A stretch of DNA of 64,000 bases from Rhodococcus sp. ABRD24 (GCF_004328705.1 NZ_CP035319.1:3410001-3474000), one strand, 5' to 3'; positions 1 through 8,405 are shown, counted from the first letter of the stretch. Translations and numbers: made by a program. Notes: a model not told the origin generated them from the letters alone.

Positions 1-690
1 GACCTCGCCGACCCGGCCCAGCGGGGTGCACTCCAGGTAGTCGTCGAGGATGGGACCACCGTCGGTGATCATTGAAACCAGATCGGTGCCGGTGAGTCCG
101 GGACGGATGCCGTTGACCCGCACGCCGCTGGCACCCAGCTCGTCGGCGGCTAGCTGCACCAGATGGTCGACGCCGGACTTCGAGACGCCGTACGCGCCGA
201 ACCAGCGGTGGGTGTTGCTGGCCGCGATCGAGGAGATTGCCACGATCGATCCGCCGCCGGCCGCGACCAGGGCGCGGGCGCCGTGCTTGATGGTGAGCAT
301 CGTGCCCGTGACGTTGAGGTCGACCGTGCGCCGCCAGGCGTCCACGTCCAGCTGCGTGACCGGGGCAATGGTCTCGTTTCCGCCGGCGCATGCGACGACG
401 CCGTCGAGGCGGCCGGTGGTCTCGATCGCGCGGGCGACGGCGCGTTCTACATCGGTCTCGTCAGTAACGTTCGCGGCCACGGTGGTGACCGATCCGCCGG
501 AGGCGAGCGCGCCGGTGGCGGAGATCTTCTCGGCCGCGGTGGCCAGCCGCTCGGCGCTGCGGCCGCAGATCGTCACGTGGACTCCATCGGCAGCGAGCAA
601 CTCGGCGATCCCGAGTCCGATCCCGCTGCCTCCGCCGGTGATCAGGACGGACCTTCTTTCGAACGAACCGGAGTTCGGCTGCGAATCCAT
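1..690 (-). CDS. Short-chain dehydrogenase/reductase, 3' end cut by window edge
   Basis: The gene starts at the ATG at 690 and runs off the left edge, leaving 230 residues without a stop. A Rossmann SDR is clear: the cofactor loop TGGGSGIGLG lies near residues 18-27, a degenerate NNAG motif (ACAGG) near 105, catalytic YGVSK near 165-169, and the PG turn of the substrate lid near 190. The family oxidises or reduces hydroxy/keto groups with NAD(P)(H). It is divergent from cyp142 and shares a 127-bp promoter region holding a KstR-like palindrome, so a sterol role is plausible but inferred. I could not assign it to a named steroid dehydrogenase, and the substrate is unknown. Confidence 0.85.
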   Translation of the reverse strand, partial: MDSQPNSGSFERRSVLITGGGSGIGLGIAELLAADGVHVTICGRSAERLATAAEKISATGALASGGSVTTVAANVTDETDVERAVARAIETTGRLDGVVACAGGNETIAPVTQLDVDAWRRTVDLNVTGTMLTIKHGARALVAAGGGSIVAISSIAASNTHRWFGAYGVSKSGVDHLVQLAADELGASGVRVNGIRPGLTGTDLVSMITDGGPILDDYLECTPLGRVGEV

Positions 691-724
691 CCAACTTCTC
701 CCGTCGTAGATCCGATACCCCCGC

Positions 725-751
725 CGATAGTAGGAACAAGTTCTACTATCG
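725..751. promoter_or_regulatory. KstR-like operator between the SDR gene and cyp142
   Basis: A 14-bp site AGGAACAAGTTCTA at 732-745 matches the KstR consensus TnnAACnnGTTnnA except for the first base. It sits inside a longer inverted repeat with 9-bp perfect arms (725-733 and 743-751). The position between divergent genes suits repression of both. The match is seen; binding is inferred. Confidence 0.65.
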
Positions 752-817
752 GGGCAGGTTTGCCAGATTCACAGGACTTTCCATACTGGCCGGGACACCG
801 GGCTGAGGAGTGCGTGG

Positions 818-2017
818 ATGACTATCGGGAACGACTTCGATCTGCTGGACGGGCGCTTCTACTCGGGTGATCTCGGTGACCCCCGCGCGGCGTATGCGTG
901 GATGCGTGAAAACGAGCCGGTGTACCGGGACCGGAACGGGCTCGCGGCGGCGTCGACCTACGCGGCGCTGATCGCTGCGGAACGGGATCCGGGCCTGTTC
1001 TCCAACGCCGGCGGGATCCGCCCGGAGACCGGCCCGCTGCCGCAGATGATCGACATGGACGATCCGGCGCATCTGCAACGTCGGCGACTCGTCAACACCG
1101 GGTTCACCCGCAAGAAGGTGGAGGCGAAGATCGGCCGGATCCGGGAGATCTGCGATCAGTTGATCGACTCGGTGTGCGAGCAGGGGGAGTGCGACTTCGT
1201 GGCCGATCTCGCGGCGCCGCTGCCGATGGCTGTCATCGGGGACATGCTCGGTGTCCGGCCCGAGGATCGAGCGACGTTCCTGCGCTGGTCCGACGATCTG
1301 GTGAAGGCATTGGGCAGCAACGCCTCCGAAGAGCAACTGAAGGCGATGATCGACGCGTATGTCGCGTTCACCGAGTTCACCTTCCGCACCATCGGTGAGC
1401 GGCGGGAGAACCCTGCAGACGATCTGATCAGCGTCCTCGTCCACGCGGAGATCGACGGCGAGCGGCTGTCCGATCAGGAGATCGTCAACGAGTCGTTGTT
1501 GATCCTCATCGGCGGCGACGAGACCACCCGCCATGTACTCAGCGGTGGTATGGAACAGCTGCTGAGACATGAGGATCAGCGTGACCGGCTGCTGGCAGAC
1601 CGCTCGGGTATCCCACTCGCGATCGAGGAGATGCTGCGGTGGGTTTCGCCGATCAAGAACATGGCCCGGACCGTCACCCGCGACACCACCTTCTTCGGCG
1701 CCGATTTGAAGGAGGGCGAGAAGATGCTGTTGCTCTTCGAGTCCGCCAACTTCGACGAGACAGTGTTCGACGATCCCGACCGCTTCGACATCGGACGCTC
1801 GCCGAACCCGCACGTGGCCTTCGGTTTCGGCACCCACTTCTGCCTCGGCAACCAACTGGCCCGGCTCGAGGGGAACATGATGTTCGAGCGGCTCCTGGCC
1901 CGGCTGCCGGACATGGCGCTGGCCACCTCGGCGCCGTTACCGCTGCGGCCGGCGAACTTTGTGTCGGGGCTCGAAGAGATGCCGGTGAAGTTCACCGCGG
2001 CGGTGCCGCGAGGTTGA
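818..2017 (+). CDS. cyp142: Cytochrome P450 CYP142 (steroid C26/27 monooxygenase)
   Basis: This 399-residue protein closely resembles M. tuberculosis CYP142 (Rv3518c, 398 aa) along its whole length, sharing blocks such as AYRWMR/AYAWMR, FSNAGGIRP, MIDMDDPAHL and the C-terminal RPANFVSGLE. The I-helix motif IGGDETTRH is near residue 229, ExxR (EEMLRW) near 270, and the haem-Cys loop FGFGTHFCLG near 335-344. CYP142 oxidises the terminal methyl of the cholesterol or cholestenone side chain to the 26/27-acid, overlapping with CYP125, also present here at 32215. GAGGAG lies just upstream of the ATG. A KstR-like site lies about 75 bp upstream. The stop codon falls in a 25-bp tandem repeat. Confidence 0.93.
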   Translation: MTIGNDFDLLDGRFYSGDLGDPRAAYAWMRENEPVYRDRNGLAAASTYAALIAAERDPGLFSNAGGIRPETGPLPQMIDMDDPAHLQRRRLVNTGFTRKKVEAKIGRIREICDQLIDSVCEQGECDFVADLAAPLPMAVIGDMLGVRPEDRATFLRWSDDLVKALGSNASEEQLKAMIDAYVAFTEFTFRTIGERRENPADDLISVLVHAEIDGERLSDQEIVNESLLILIGGDETTRHVLSGGMEQLLRHEDQRDRLLADRSGIPLAIEEMLRWVSPIKNMARTVTRDTTFFGADLKEGEKMLLLFESANFDETVFDDPDRFDIGRSPNPHVAFGFGTHFCLGNQLARLEGNMMFERLLARLPDMALATSAPLPLRPANFVSGLEEMPVKFTAAVPRG

Positions 2018-2059
2018 TGCAGCGGCGGTGCCGCGAGGTTGATGCAGCGGCGGTGCCGC
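1997..2059 (+). repeat. 25-bp tandem repeat over the cyp142 stop codon
   Basis: Two full copies (1997-2021, 2022-2046) and a 13-bp partial third copy of a unit beginning GCGGCGGTGCCGCG. The first copy encodes the last residues of CYP142 and its TGA; the others lie downstream and repeat the same coding end. It looks like a recent slippage duplication and a possible length-variable locus. Confidence 0.9.
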
Positions 2060-2063
2060 CGGT

Positions 2064-2645
2064 CTACCGCCCCGGTGACATCGGTACCTGGTGCACGATT
2101 CGCTCAACGAGCGGAAGCGCGCGGATGGCGGTGATCGCGTCCCACTTGAATCCTCCGCAGTCGTCGACGGGGAGAGTCGGTCGCATGCCCAGCCCGCGAT
2201 CATCGACGAGCCAGACGATCGGGGGATTCGGCTGATCTACGAAGCAGGTCCGCTCGTCTACGCCATTGATCCGCGTGGTCTGTGGAGGGTCCGACGGCAG
2301 GGCGTAGCCCTCGAGAACTGCGGTCAAGTCGCCTTCGCGCTGCTCCTCGATCCACGCCGCAGTGTCTGCGCCGGTGCCGGGACCCGAGTCGTTCTCGCAC
2401 GTGACAACCCGGACCGGCGCGAAGCCGGCTGGGATCGGCATGGGTTCGGGTGCGGGCGGCGCGGTCTGGGGCAGCCCCGAGAAGCCCAGCAGATTTCCGG
2501 CCAGGCACGTCGGCTCGACCAGGCCCGGCACTTCCGTCGAGGTGGTCGGCGGCGGTGCGGCCGCGGTGGTGTCCTCGTCTTGCGTTCCGCAGCCTGCCAG
2601 CGCCGCGATTGCAATCATCCCGACGAAGATCCTTGAAGGCCCCAT
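2064..2645 (-). CDS. Putative lipoprotein of unknown function
   Basis: The 193-residue product starts with a signal sequence (MGPSRIFVGMIAIAALAGC) ending in an LAGC lipobox, so it is predicted to be a lipid-anchored exported protein. A Thr/Pro linker follows, then a domain of about 150 residues with four further cysteines that could form disulfides. An in-frame start 16 codons upstream exists, but the one at 2645 puts the signal peptide at the N-terminus. No family is recognised. It is convergent with cyp142, and nothing ties it to sterol metabolism. Confidence 0.7.
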   Translation of the reverse strand: MGPSRIFVGMIAIAALAGCGTQDEDTTAAAPPPTTSTEVPGLVEPTCLAGNLLGFSGLPQTAPPAPEPMPIPAGFAPVRVVTCENDSGPGTGADTAAWIEEQREGDLTAVLEGYALPSDPPQTTRINGVDERTCFVDQPNPPIVWLVDDRGLGMRPTLPVDDCGGFKWDAITAIRALPLVERIVHQVPMSPGR

Positions 2646-3533
2646 ATCGGGCACCCTACGGACTGGGGGTCGGGATCGTGCGAGAACGGACATGGCGGAG
2701 TAGCCGTTTCAGAAGGGCGGGGGCTCGTCGAAGTCGATGATCCGCGGCGGCGGGGGTGTGGGGGGTGTCGGGGTGGTGCGGTGTCGGTGGCGTGCGGGGA
2801 TCAGGCTGTCGAGTAGGTAGTCGAGGTCGAGTTCGGCGCTCGAGTAGTTCAGCCGGGTGAGGGTGCGGGTGTCGGTGAGTCGGGCGAGGAGTTCGTCGTC
2901 GAGTCCGGCGGTGAGACCGGGCGGCATTGCCGGATCGCAGAACGGTCCGTGTGGCTGTGTCACGGTGGCCCGGCCGGTGGGGTCGATCCATTCGAGGTGG
3001 CCTTCCCCGATGTGACGGACAGCCCAGTAGCCGAGGGTCTTGAGTCGGTGATGGGTCCTGCACAGACACGCCAGGTTCGATTCGGTGGTGAGCCCGCCCC
3101 GATCGGGGTTGTCGTGATCGAACGGAACCGTGTGGTCGAGGTCGCAGTCGGTGGCCGGTGCGGCACAGTTCGGGAATCGACATCCGCCATCGCGGGTACG
3201 GACGATGTCCGCCAACGCGGCGGCAGGCCGATACGTTCTTTCCTGCCGGTGCGCTCGTGTTCTTGCCGCTACCGAGCGCGGGGAACACTCGGGGGCAGGT
3301 AAGGGGTGACCGATACCGAGTACCGGTCCGGTGGGCAGATCTGCGGTCAGCCGGGCGCGATCTCCTGCGGACAGGGTGAGGACCTGCTTCCAGGTGGCAT
3401 CCGCGGCGAGTTCACGGGCGAGGTCGGCGTCGATGGCCCCGTAGCCGGACAGGTAACCGGGGTTGTCGTCGAACCCGAGGAGGGTCGACGCATCCACTCC
3501 GACGAGTACCTGCACCCCGACACCCCTGCCCCC

Positions 3534-3593
3534 GGTGGCTGGAGCACTGGTGGTTTGGGTGCTGGCGGCTGGAGCACTGGTGGTTGGGGTGCT
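3534..3593. repeat. 30-bp tandem repeat within the DUF222/HNH gene
   Basis: Two 30-bp copies (3534-3563 and 3564-3593) differ at two positions. On the minus strand they encode a Thr/Ser/Ala/Pro-rich stretch (TTSAPAAS-like) that interrupts the region before the HNH domain, probably a flexible linker. Confidence 0.8.
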
Positions 3594-4281
3594 GGTTCGA
3601 GCGGTGCAGTCGGGGCGGGCGCAGCGGCAGTCGAGGTGGGTGTGGCCGGCGGCCAGGGCGACGAGCGCATCTGCGCGGCGTTGCGCCTGGGTTCGGGGGT
3701 CGTGGGCGCAGACGTCGAAGGTCATCGCGCGGAGGCGGCCGGCGAGGATGCGGCCGCCCTCGGCGGGGAGCAGCCCCTCGAGATGTGAGGTCGCATTGTC
3801 GCCCGCGATCACCCGGACGTCGCGGTCCCCGGCGGCGCGGAGACGTCGTTCCCGTGTGCCGTCGGGGTCGAGTCGGGCGATCAGCCGTCGGGCACGGTCC
3901 TTGAGTCGGGAGGTGTTCGAGCGGGGCCGCGCCGTCGAGCAGGAGGCGTTCGATGTCTTCGAGTTTGTCGTCGGAGACGTTCGCCAGCGCCTCGGACAGT
4001 GCATACGCTTTCGCGAGGTCGATCCGCCCCGTTTGGAACGCGGCACGAACCTGATGCAGATGCCACCGCAGATCGCAGCCCAGTCCGATCATGCGCCGCG
4101 CCGAGGTCTCGGTGAGACCGAGGATGCCGGCGAACTCGCCGTGGCGTGCCTCGTTGCGTCCCGCGCGCGCATCTTCCTCGCAGCGCACGACGAACAGTGT
4201 GGTCACCGAGTCGATCTCGCGGAACTGTTCACGGGCGATGCGGGCGTGCTGCTCGGAGAGCACGGCGGACACATCAGCGTT

Positions 4282-4341
4282 CACCACCACGCCATCCACC
4301 ACCACGCCATCCACCACCGCGCCGTCCACCACCCCGGTATC
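4282..4341. repeat. 15-bp tandem repeat encoding VVDGV near the DUF222 N-terminus
   Basis: Four consecutive 15-bp units (4282, 4297, 4312, 4327); the first two are identical and the last is diverged. Read on the minus strand they give repeated VVDGV/VVDGA pentapeptides just after the start. The unit is a multiple of three, so copy-number change would keep the frame. Confidence 0.85.
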
Positions 4342-4424
4342 GAACATGTTTTCGATCATAGCGGGACCTGCCGACACTTTCAGGCGTCGACGCTGATCTC
4401 GATCTATTGCCGGTTCGGCCTCGA

Positions 4425-4877
4425 CTAATCGCGCACCCCAGCTACGAGTGTGCAACTCGGCGCGGGCGCGTCCTCGGAGAGGGGGCTGCCGGTCGGAAGC
4501 ACGTACAGCACGTGCAGCACCATCGGCGTCGACCCGATGTTGCGGCCCATGTGGACGTAGCCGTTCCCGCTGGGCTCGACGATGGTGCCGCCGGCGTTGT
4601 AGATGCCGTCGGTGGTGCAGTCCGACTTGTAGTGCGTCAGGGTGCCTTCGGTGACGATGCCGTAGAGCATGCCGTCGTGGAAGTGCCAGCCTGTCGTGCC
4701 GCCGGGCGCAATCGTGATCTTGCGGAGGATGTAATCCTGGTTGCCGACCGTCGCCTGCGCCAGGATCTCCCCGGTGACGCCGGAACTCGGGGTCGCTGCG
4801 GCTGTGGCGGGCGTCAGGCCCACAGCGAGGGCGACCGAAGTGGTGGCGAGAGCGAGCCGATACCGACTGCGCATCAT
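4425..4877 (-). CDS. Secreted cupin-domain protein
   Basis: This 150-residue product begins with a typical signal peptide (MMRSRYRLALATTSVALAVG, cleavage after about residue 28), so it should be exported. The rest is a single cupin barrel: motif 1 is GWHFHDGMLYGIVTEGTLTHY (first 20 residues around positions 64-84), with His-X-His and a following Glu able to bind a metal; a second, weaker motif with VHMGRN follows near 110. Cupins of this size include sugar isomerases, dioxygenases and simple binding proteins, and the substrate cannot be read from sequence. Two adjacent ATG codons (4877 and 4874) are possible starts, behind GGAAAGGA. It seems to be its own transcription unit. Confidence 0.8.
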   Translation of the reverse strand: MMRSRYRLALATTSVALAVGLTPATAAATPSSGVTGEILAQATVGNQDYILRKITIAPGGTTGWHFHDGMLYGIVTEGTLTHYKSDCTTDGIYNAGGTIVEPSGNGYVHMGRNIGSTPMVLHVLYVLPTGSPLSEDAPAPSCTLVAGVRD

Positions 4878-4968
4878 GGTCCTTTCCCGAACCTGTGGAG
4901 GTGCGAGAACATAGTGCGCGCAGGTCGGAGACAGCGGCGGGCTTTTCGTGAATGTCGGGTACGAATCA

Positions 4969-5847
4969 CTACCCGGTGGGGGCTCCGAGATTCATCTGGT
5001 CCGGATGGAAGCCGACCCGGACGCCGTCGTCGAGGGTTGCGATGTCGTCGAGATCCTGTTCGGTGAGCGAGAAGTCGAAGACGTCGAAGTTCTGCGCAAT
5101 TCGACTGTCGTGCACCGATTTCGGAATGACGATGAGCCCGTTCTGCAGGTGCCAGCGGATGAGGACCTGCGCCGCCGACTTGCCGTGGCGCTCACCGATC
5201 CGAGCGATGACGGGGTCGTCGAGCAGCGTGTTGGGCTTGGAGGCCTTGCCCCAGCCGGAGTTGCTGGTGCCGCCGAGCGGGCTCCACGATTCGACCGCGA
5301 TGCCGTGTAGGGCCGCGAAGTCCCGGATGGCGTGCTGCGGCAGATGCGGGTGCAGTTCCACCTGGTCGACGGCCGGTAGCATGCCGCCGCGGTCGACGAG
5401 TTCCTGGAGGTGATGGGGTTCGAAGTTGCACACGCCGATTGCCTTCGCGCGGCCCGAATCGGCGATCTTCTCGAGCGCCTCCCACGTGTGCAGGCGTCGC
5501 GCCGGGTCCTGCAGCGGCCAGTGGATGAGGTACAGGTCGACATAGTCGAGGCCGAGGCGGGTGAGGCTGGCGTCGAATGCGTCGAGGGCGGGTTGGTAGC
5601 CCTGGTCAGAGTTCCACAGCTTGGTGGTGACGAAGATGTCCTCGCGCGGCACCGACGAGGACGCGATACCGCGGCCGACGCCCTCCTCGTTGCCGTACGC
5701 AGCGGCGGTGTCGATATGCCGATACCCGGCGTCGTCGAGCGCGAAGCGGACGGCGTGCTCGGTCTCGTCGTTGGTGGCCTGCCATACGCCCAGGCCGAGC
5801 TGCGGGATGACGGTTCCGGAATTCAGGGTGATCTCGGGGGTGGTCAT
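4969..5847 (-). CDS. Aldo/keto reductase
   Basis: The 292-residue protein has the complete AKR signature: DTAAAYGNEEGVG near residues 46-58 with catalytic Asp and Tyr, TTKLWN with the catalytic Lys near 77, and LIHWP with the catalytic His near 109. The C-terminal IPKSVHDSRIAQNFDVFDF segment is the usual NADPH 2'-phosphate site. It most resembles the AKR5-type 2,5-diketo-D-gluconate reductase/prostaglandin F synthase group common in actinobacteria, cytosolic NADPH-dependent carbonyl reductases of broad specificity. The length is typical. It lies alone between the cupin and SnoaL genes on the same strand; the physiological substrate is unknown. Confidence 0.88.
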   Translation of the reverse strand: MTTPEITLNSGTVIPQLGLGVWQATNDETEHAVRFALDDAGYRHIDTAAAYGNEEGVGRGIASSSVPREDIFVTTKLWNSDQGYQPALDAFDASLTRLGLDYVDLYLIHWPLQDPARRLHTWEALEKIADSGRAKAIGVCNFEPHHLQELVDRGGMLPAVDQVELHPHLPQHAIRDFAALHGIAVESWSPLGGTSNSGWGKASKPNTLLDDPVIARIGERHGKSAAQVLIRWHLQNGLIVIPKSVHDSRIAQNFDVFDFSLTEQDLDDIATLDDGVRVGFHPDQMNLGAPTG

Positions 5848-5887
5848 GTATCCAGGCTAGGAGCTGGCGGCCGCTTCCGCTGCACGG

Positions 5888-6394
5888 TCACGCGCTCGCA
5901 GTCGGTGGAACGGCCCACATGTGCGAGAGGAATCGGAAGCTCGGGATGTCGTCGAGGGAGGTGATCGACTCGTAGATTCGCTCATAGGACGTCTCGGTGA
6001 TCCGCCAGCGGCCGTCGTCGTCACGGCGGTAGCGGTCCGTGTAGTAACCGGCGCCGCGGATGATGCTCTTGGCGTCGGGCACGATCACCGTGTCCTCGAA
6101 AGACCAGGTTCCGGTCGCATCCGTGCCCTCGACGGAGAGCTCAGGATGGTTTGCGATGTGGACTGTCGTGACTGCGGGGCCGAGTGCGTCCCGCATGAAT
6201 CCGGCGAGGGCGTCGCGGCCACGGAAGACCAGCGGGTCGCGCAGCGCGTGCGTGCCGTAGCTGGCGACGATGTCGTCGGCCAGCGTGTCCGCGAACTCGT
6301 CCCAGCGCTTGAGATCCAAAGTCCGGAAGTAGCGGTACTTGAGCTGGCGGAGATCTTCGAGGGCGTCGAGTTCCTCGACAGTGCGGAGGGTCAC
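5888..6394 (-). CDS. SnoaL-like / nuclear transport factor 2 family protein
   Basis: The product (168 aa from the GTG at 6394; a GTG at 6424 would add ten residues) matches the SnoaL-like fold: an N-terminal helix ELDALEDLRQLKYRYFRTLD, then a beta cone with conserved RWRITETSYERIY. Members are small polyketide or steroid cyclases, isomerases, hydratases or dehydratases, or non-enzymatic pockets. LKYRYFRTLDLKRWDEFADTL is a frequent form in mycobacterial and rhodococcal homologues. No Shine-Dalgarno clearly decides between the starts; the shorter one removes residues outside the family pattern. Function is unassigned. It is 46 bp downstream of the transporter gene on the same strand. Confidence 0.75.
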   Translation of the reverse strand: MTLRTVEELDALEDLRQLKYRYFRTLDLKRWDEFADTLADDIVASYGTHALRDPLVFRGRDALAGFMRDALGPAVTTVHIANHPELSVEGTDATGTWSFEDTVIVPDAKSIIRGAGYYTDRYRRDDDGRWRITETSYERIYESITSLDDIPSFRFLSHMWAVPPTASA

Positions 6395-6440
6395 GCGCGG
6401 AGCATGGCACGTTGTGTCGGCCACCCGCAGGCGATTCGCA

Positions 6441-7100
6441 TCAGGACTCGCAGCAATCCGGGCGTGGGGCAGCGGGTGCGGGACAACATGTGTCGCCCCG
6501 CCAAGCGTTCACGCCTTCTTTGACGGCTATCACGGCGATGACCAGTGCGGCGATGGGGTCGGCCCAGGTCCAGCCGAAAAGGCTGTTGAGGAGCAGCCCC
6601 ACCAATAGGACGCCGGACAGATAGGTGCACAGCAGCGTCTGTTTCGAATCTGCCACTGCGGACAGTGATCCCAGCTCCCGGCCCGTCCGGCGCTGCGCCC
6701 ACGACAGCATCGGCATGATCGCCAGACTTGCTGCCGCCAGCACGATGCCGACCGTCGAGTGCTGCGGCTCGCCCACCCCGATGAGCGAGCGAACCGCGTC
6801 GACGGTGACGTATGCCGCGAGGCCGAAGAACGAGAACGCGATGATCCGCAGCGCCACCTTCTCCCGCGACTCGGGGTCGTGTCCCGCGAACTGCCACGCG
6901 ACCGCCGCGGCCGACGACACCTCGATCACCGAGTCGAGTCCGAAGCCGATCAGCGCCGCCGACGACACCCGGGCGCCCTCGGTGAGCGCGACCGCTGCCT
7001 CGATCACGTTGTAAGTGATGGTGGCGGCGACCAGGAACCGGATCCGGCGCGCCAGTAGGGCCCGGCGCGCGGGAGAGGAGACTCCGGCCGGAGGTGTCAT
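6441..7100 (-). CDS. Cation-diffusion-type metal transporter with cysteine-rich tail
   Basis: A 219-residue integral membrane protein with about five or six hydrophobic segments. The pattern fits a compact cation diffusion facilitator transmembrane domain: an acidic motif GFGLDSVIEVSS near residue 52, and ADSKQT...WADPIAALVIA near 147-180, where CDF proteins carry the second metal site. The large cytosolic domain of classic CDF exporters is absent; instead the protein ends with two CC pairs (TCCPAPAAPRPDCCES). Its start overlaps the stop of the ArsR gene (TGATG), so the two are translationally coupled. I infer metal efflux under control of the ArsR partner. The metal cannot be read directly, but thiolate-rich tails suggest a soft or borderline ion. 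Confidence 0.75.
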   Translation of the reverse strand: MTPPAGVSSPARRALLARRIRFLVAATITYNVIEAAVALTEGARVSSAALIGFGLDSVIEVSSAAAVAWQFAGHDPESREKVALRIIAFSFFGLAAYVTVDAVRSLIGVGEPQHSTVGIVLAAASLAIMPMLSWAQRRTGRELGSLSAVADSKQTLLCTYLSGVLLVGLLLNSLFGWTWADPIAALVIAVIAVKEGVNAWRGDTCCPAPAAPRPDCCES

Positions 7101-7444
7101 CAGCAGCAGTTCTCGGATTCGGCGTTCGGACAGCACGACGGATCCACCGCGAGCACGAGGCCCAGCAGATCGTCCAGCACGCGCCCGATCCGAGGGTCGG
7201 CCAGTTCGTAGCGGCTGCGTCTGCCCTCCGCCGCCGCGACCACCAGCCCGCAGCCGCGCAGGCAGGCAAGGTGATTGGAAACCAGCTGCCGCGATACCCC
7301 GATGGTATCGGCGAGATCGGACGGGTAGCCCGGACCGGCCCGCAGGCTCAGCAGGATCTGCGCGCGGGTCGCGTCGGAGAGGGCGTATCCGAAGCGCGCC
7401 AAGGCGTCCCTGTGGACGAGGGTCTCCATTCCCTGACAGTACAT
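7100..7444 (-). CDS. ArsR/SmtB-family metal-responsive repressor
   Basis: The 114-residue protein has the winged helix-turn-helix of ArsR repressors (YALSDATRAQILLSL, then DLADTIGVSRQLVSNHLACLRGCGLV with a Cys pair near the recognition helix, then EGRRSRYELAD). The layout resembles CmtR, the Cd/Pb sensor of mycobacteria, and the C-terminus carries extra cysteines (PSCCPNAESENCC). Such repressors leave DNA when metal binds. The gene is first of a two-gene operon with the transporter. ATG 7444 is used; ATG 7429 is an alternative. A short inverted repeat lies immediately upstream. Metal identity is not proven. Confidence 0.85.
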   Translation of the reverse strand: MYCQGMETLVHRDALARFGYALSDATRAQILLSLRAGPGYPSDLADTIGVSRQLVSNHLACLRGCGLVVAAAEGRRSRYELADPRIGRVLDDLLGLVLAVDPSCCPNAESENCC

Positions 7445-7448
7445 CGGA

Positions 7449-7462
7449 TTCTGTATTCAGAA
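7449..7462. promoter_or_regulatory. Short inverted repeat before the arsR gene
   Basis: TTCTGTATTCAGAA at 7449-7462 has 5-bp arms (TTCTG/CAGAA) around TATT and lies 4 bp from the start codon at 7444. Auto-repressing ArsR proteins bind such sites, so it is a candidate operator; the short arms make chance a real alternative. Confidence 0.35.
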
Positions 7463-7541
7463 AAGGTTGAACCGATGGGCATTCGGGCTCCCCGACGGAC
7501 GGGGTCCGTGGCCGTGGTCGTGAGGCTGGGACCATGGACAG

Positions 7542-8360
7542 GTGAGGCGAATCAGACTGGTGGCATCCGATCTCGACGGCACACTGCTGCGGTCCGACCG
7601 GACGGTCTCACCGCGCACGGCGCGGGCGATGGCCGCTGCCCGGGACGCCGGCGTCGAGGTGGTGTGGGCGACGGCCCGCGCCCGGCACTCGGTGGATGCG
7701 CTGGCCCGCTCGTGCGGATTTCGCGGCGAGGTGATCTGCGCCAACGGGGCCGTCACCCTCGACCTCGCGGACGGCACCCCCGAGATCACCGGCACCGTCT
7801 CGATCGAGGTTTCTCAGGCCCTCGCCGCGATGGACCGGGTGCGCACGCTCGTTCCGGGTACGGTGTTCGCGAACGTGGGGCCGACGACGTTCGTCGCAGA
7901 GCCCGAGTACGCGGCGCTGTGCGACTACGCCGACCACCACCGCACCCTCGACGAGATGGTCCTCGAGGAGCGGTTGCCACGGACGGGCGAGCCGATGGTG
8001 AAGATCGTGGCTCGGCATCCGGAGGTGCCCAGTCCCGAGCTGTATCGGCTCGCGGTGGCGGCCGGGGTGGACGGGGTGGAGCTGACGCATTCCGGTGCGC
8101 CCTACGTGGAGATGGCGGCGTCCGGGGTGTCGAAGGCCAGCGCTCTCGCGGGCCTGTGCGCGGCGAGAGAAATTGTGGCCGAGGAAGTTGCGGTCATCGG
8201 CGACGCTCACAACGACGTGCCGATGCTGACGTGGGCGGGTACGGCCCTCGCCCCGGCCAACGCACTGCCGGAGATCCTGGCGCTGGCCGACCGGGTGCTC
8301 CCGTCCAACGACGACGACGGCGTCGCGCAGTACCTCGAGGAGCTGTGCGACCAGTCCTGA
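7542..8360 (+). CDS. HAD-superfamily hydrolase, Cof type
   Basis: The 272-residue protein carries all HAD phosphatase motifs in order: motif I ASDLDGTLL (residues 6-14, nucleophile and acid/base Asp), motif II ATAR near 44-47, a lysine in GVSKASAL near 203, and motif IV VIGDAHNDVPML near 222-233. The C2B-type cap between motifs II and III and the length match Cof/YidA-like sugar-phosphate or cofactor phosphatases. It starts at a GTG (RLVASDLDG follows) and is convergent with fadE33, separated by a hairpin. The substrate is unknown and a link to sterol catabolism is not indicated. Confidence 0.88.
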   Translation: MRRIRLVASDLDGTLLRSDRTVSPRTARAMAAARDAGVEVVWATARARHSVDALARSCGFRGEVICANGAVTLDLADGTPEITGTVSIEVSQALAAMDRVRTLVPGTVFANVGPTTFVAEPEYAALCDYADHHRTLDEMVLEERLPRTGEPMVKIVARHPEVPSPELYRLAVAAGVDGVELTHSGAPYVEMAASGVSKASALAGLCAAREIVAEEVAVIGDAHNDVPMLTWAGTALAPANALPEILALADRVLPSNDDDGVAQYLEELCDQS

Positions 8361-8369
8361 CGGACGGCA

Positions 8370-8405
8370 CGAGGGCCGGCTCGGAGAATTCCGGACCGGC
8401 CCTCG
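8370..8405. terminator. Bidirectional terminator-like hairpin
   Basis: Ten-bp perfect GC-rich arms (8370-8379 and 8396-8405) around a 16-nt loop between the convergent HAD gene and fadE33. No long T-run follows on either strand. Confidence 0.55.

Larger units (their letters stand above)
2709..4359 (-). pseudogene. DUF222/13E12-type HNH endonuclease, frameshifted
   Basis: Two overlapping reading frames together make one DUF222-HNH protein. The N-terminal DUF222 part runs from the ATG at 4359 (MIENMFDTG) to about 3905. The rest, including an intact HNH domain (RDGGCRFPNC, LDHTVPFDHD, CRTHHRLK), is in another frame and ends at 2709. The frames join within about 3900-3925, where one frame reads LEHLPTQG and the other TSRLKDRAR, so a single-base insertion (or 2-bp deletion) separates them. 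Such proteins are multicopy in actinobacteria and often called REP13E12-related; most functions are unknown. Two low-complexity tandem repeats lie inside. A sequencing error could mimic the break. Confidence 0.8.

Noticed and set aside
746..1855. Long minus-strand open frame (369 codons) over cyp142
   Set aside because: It is antisense to a gene with full P450 motifs; its composition is Arg/Gly/Leu-rich with no family pattern. Typical high-GC shadow.
4340..4353. KstR-like 14-mer TCGAACATGTTTTC
   Set aside because: It lies at the start of the broken DUF222 gene, misses the final A, and has no sterol gene near; taken as chance.
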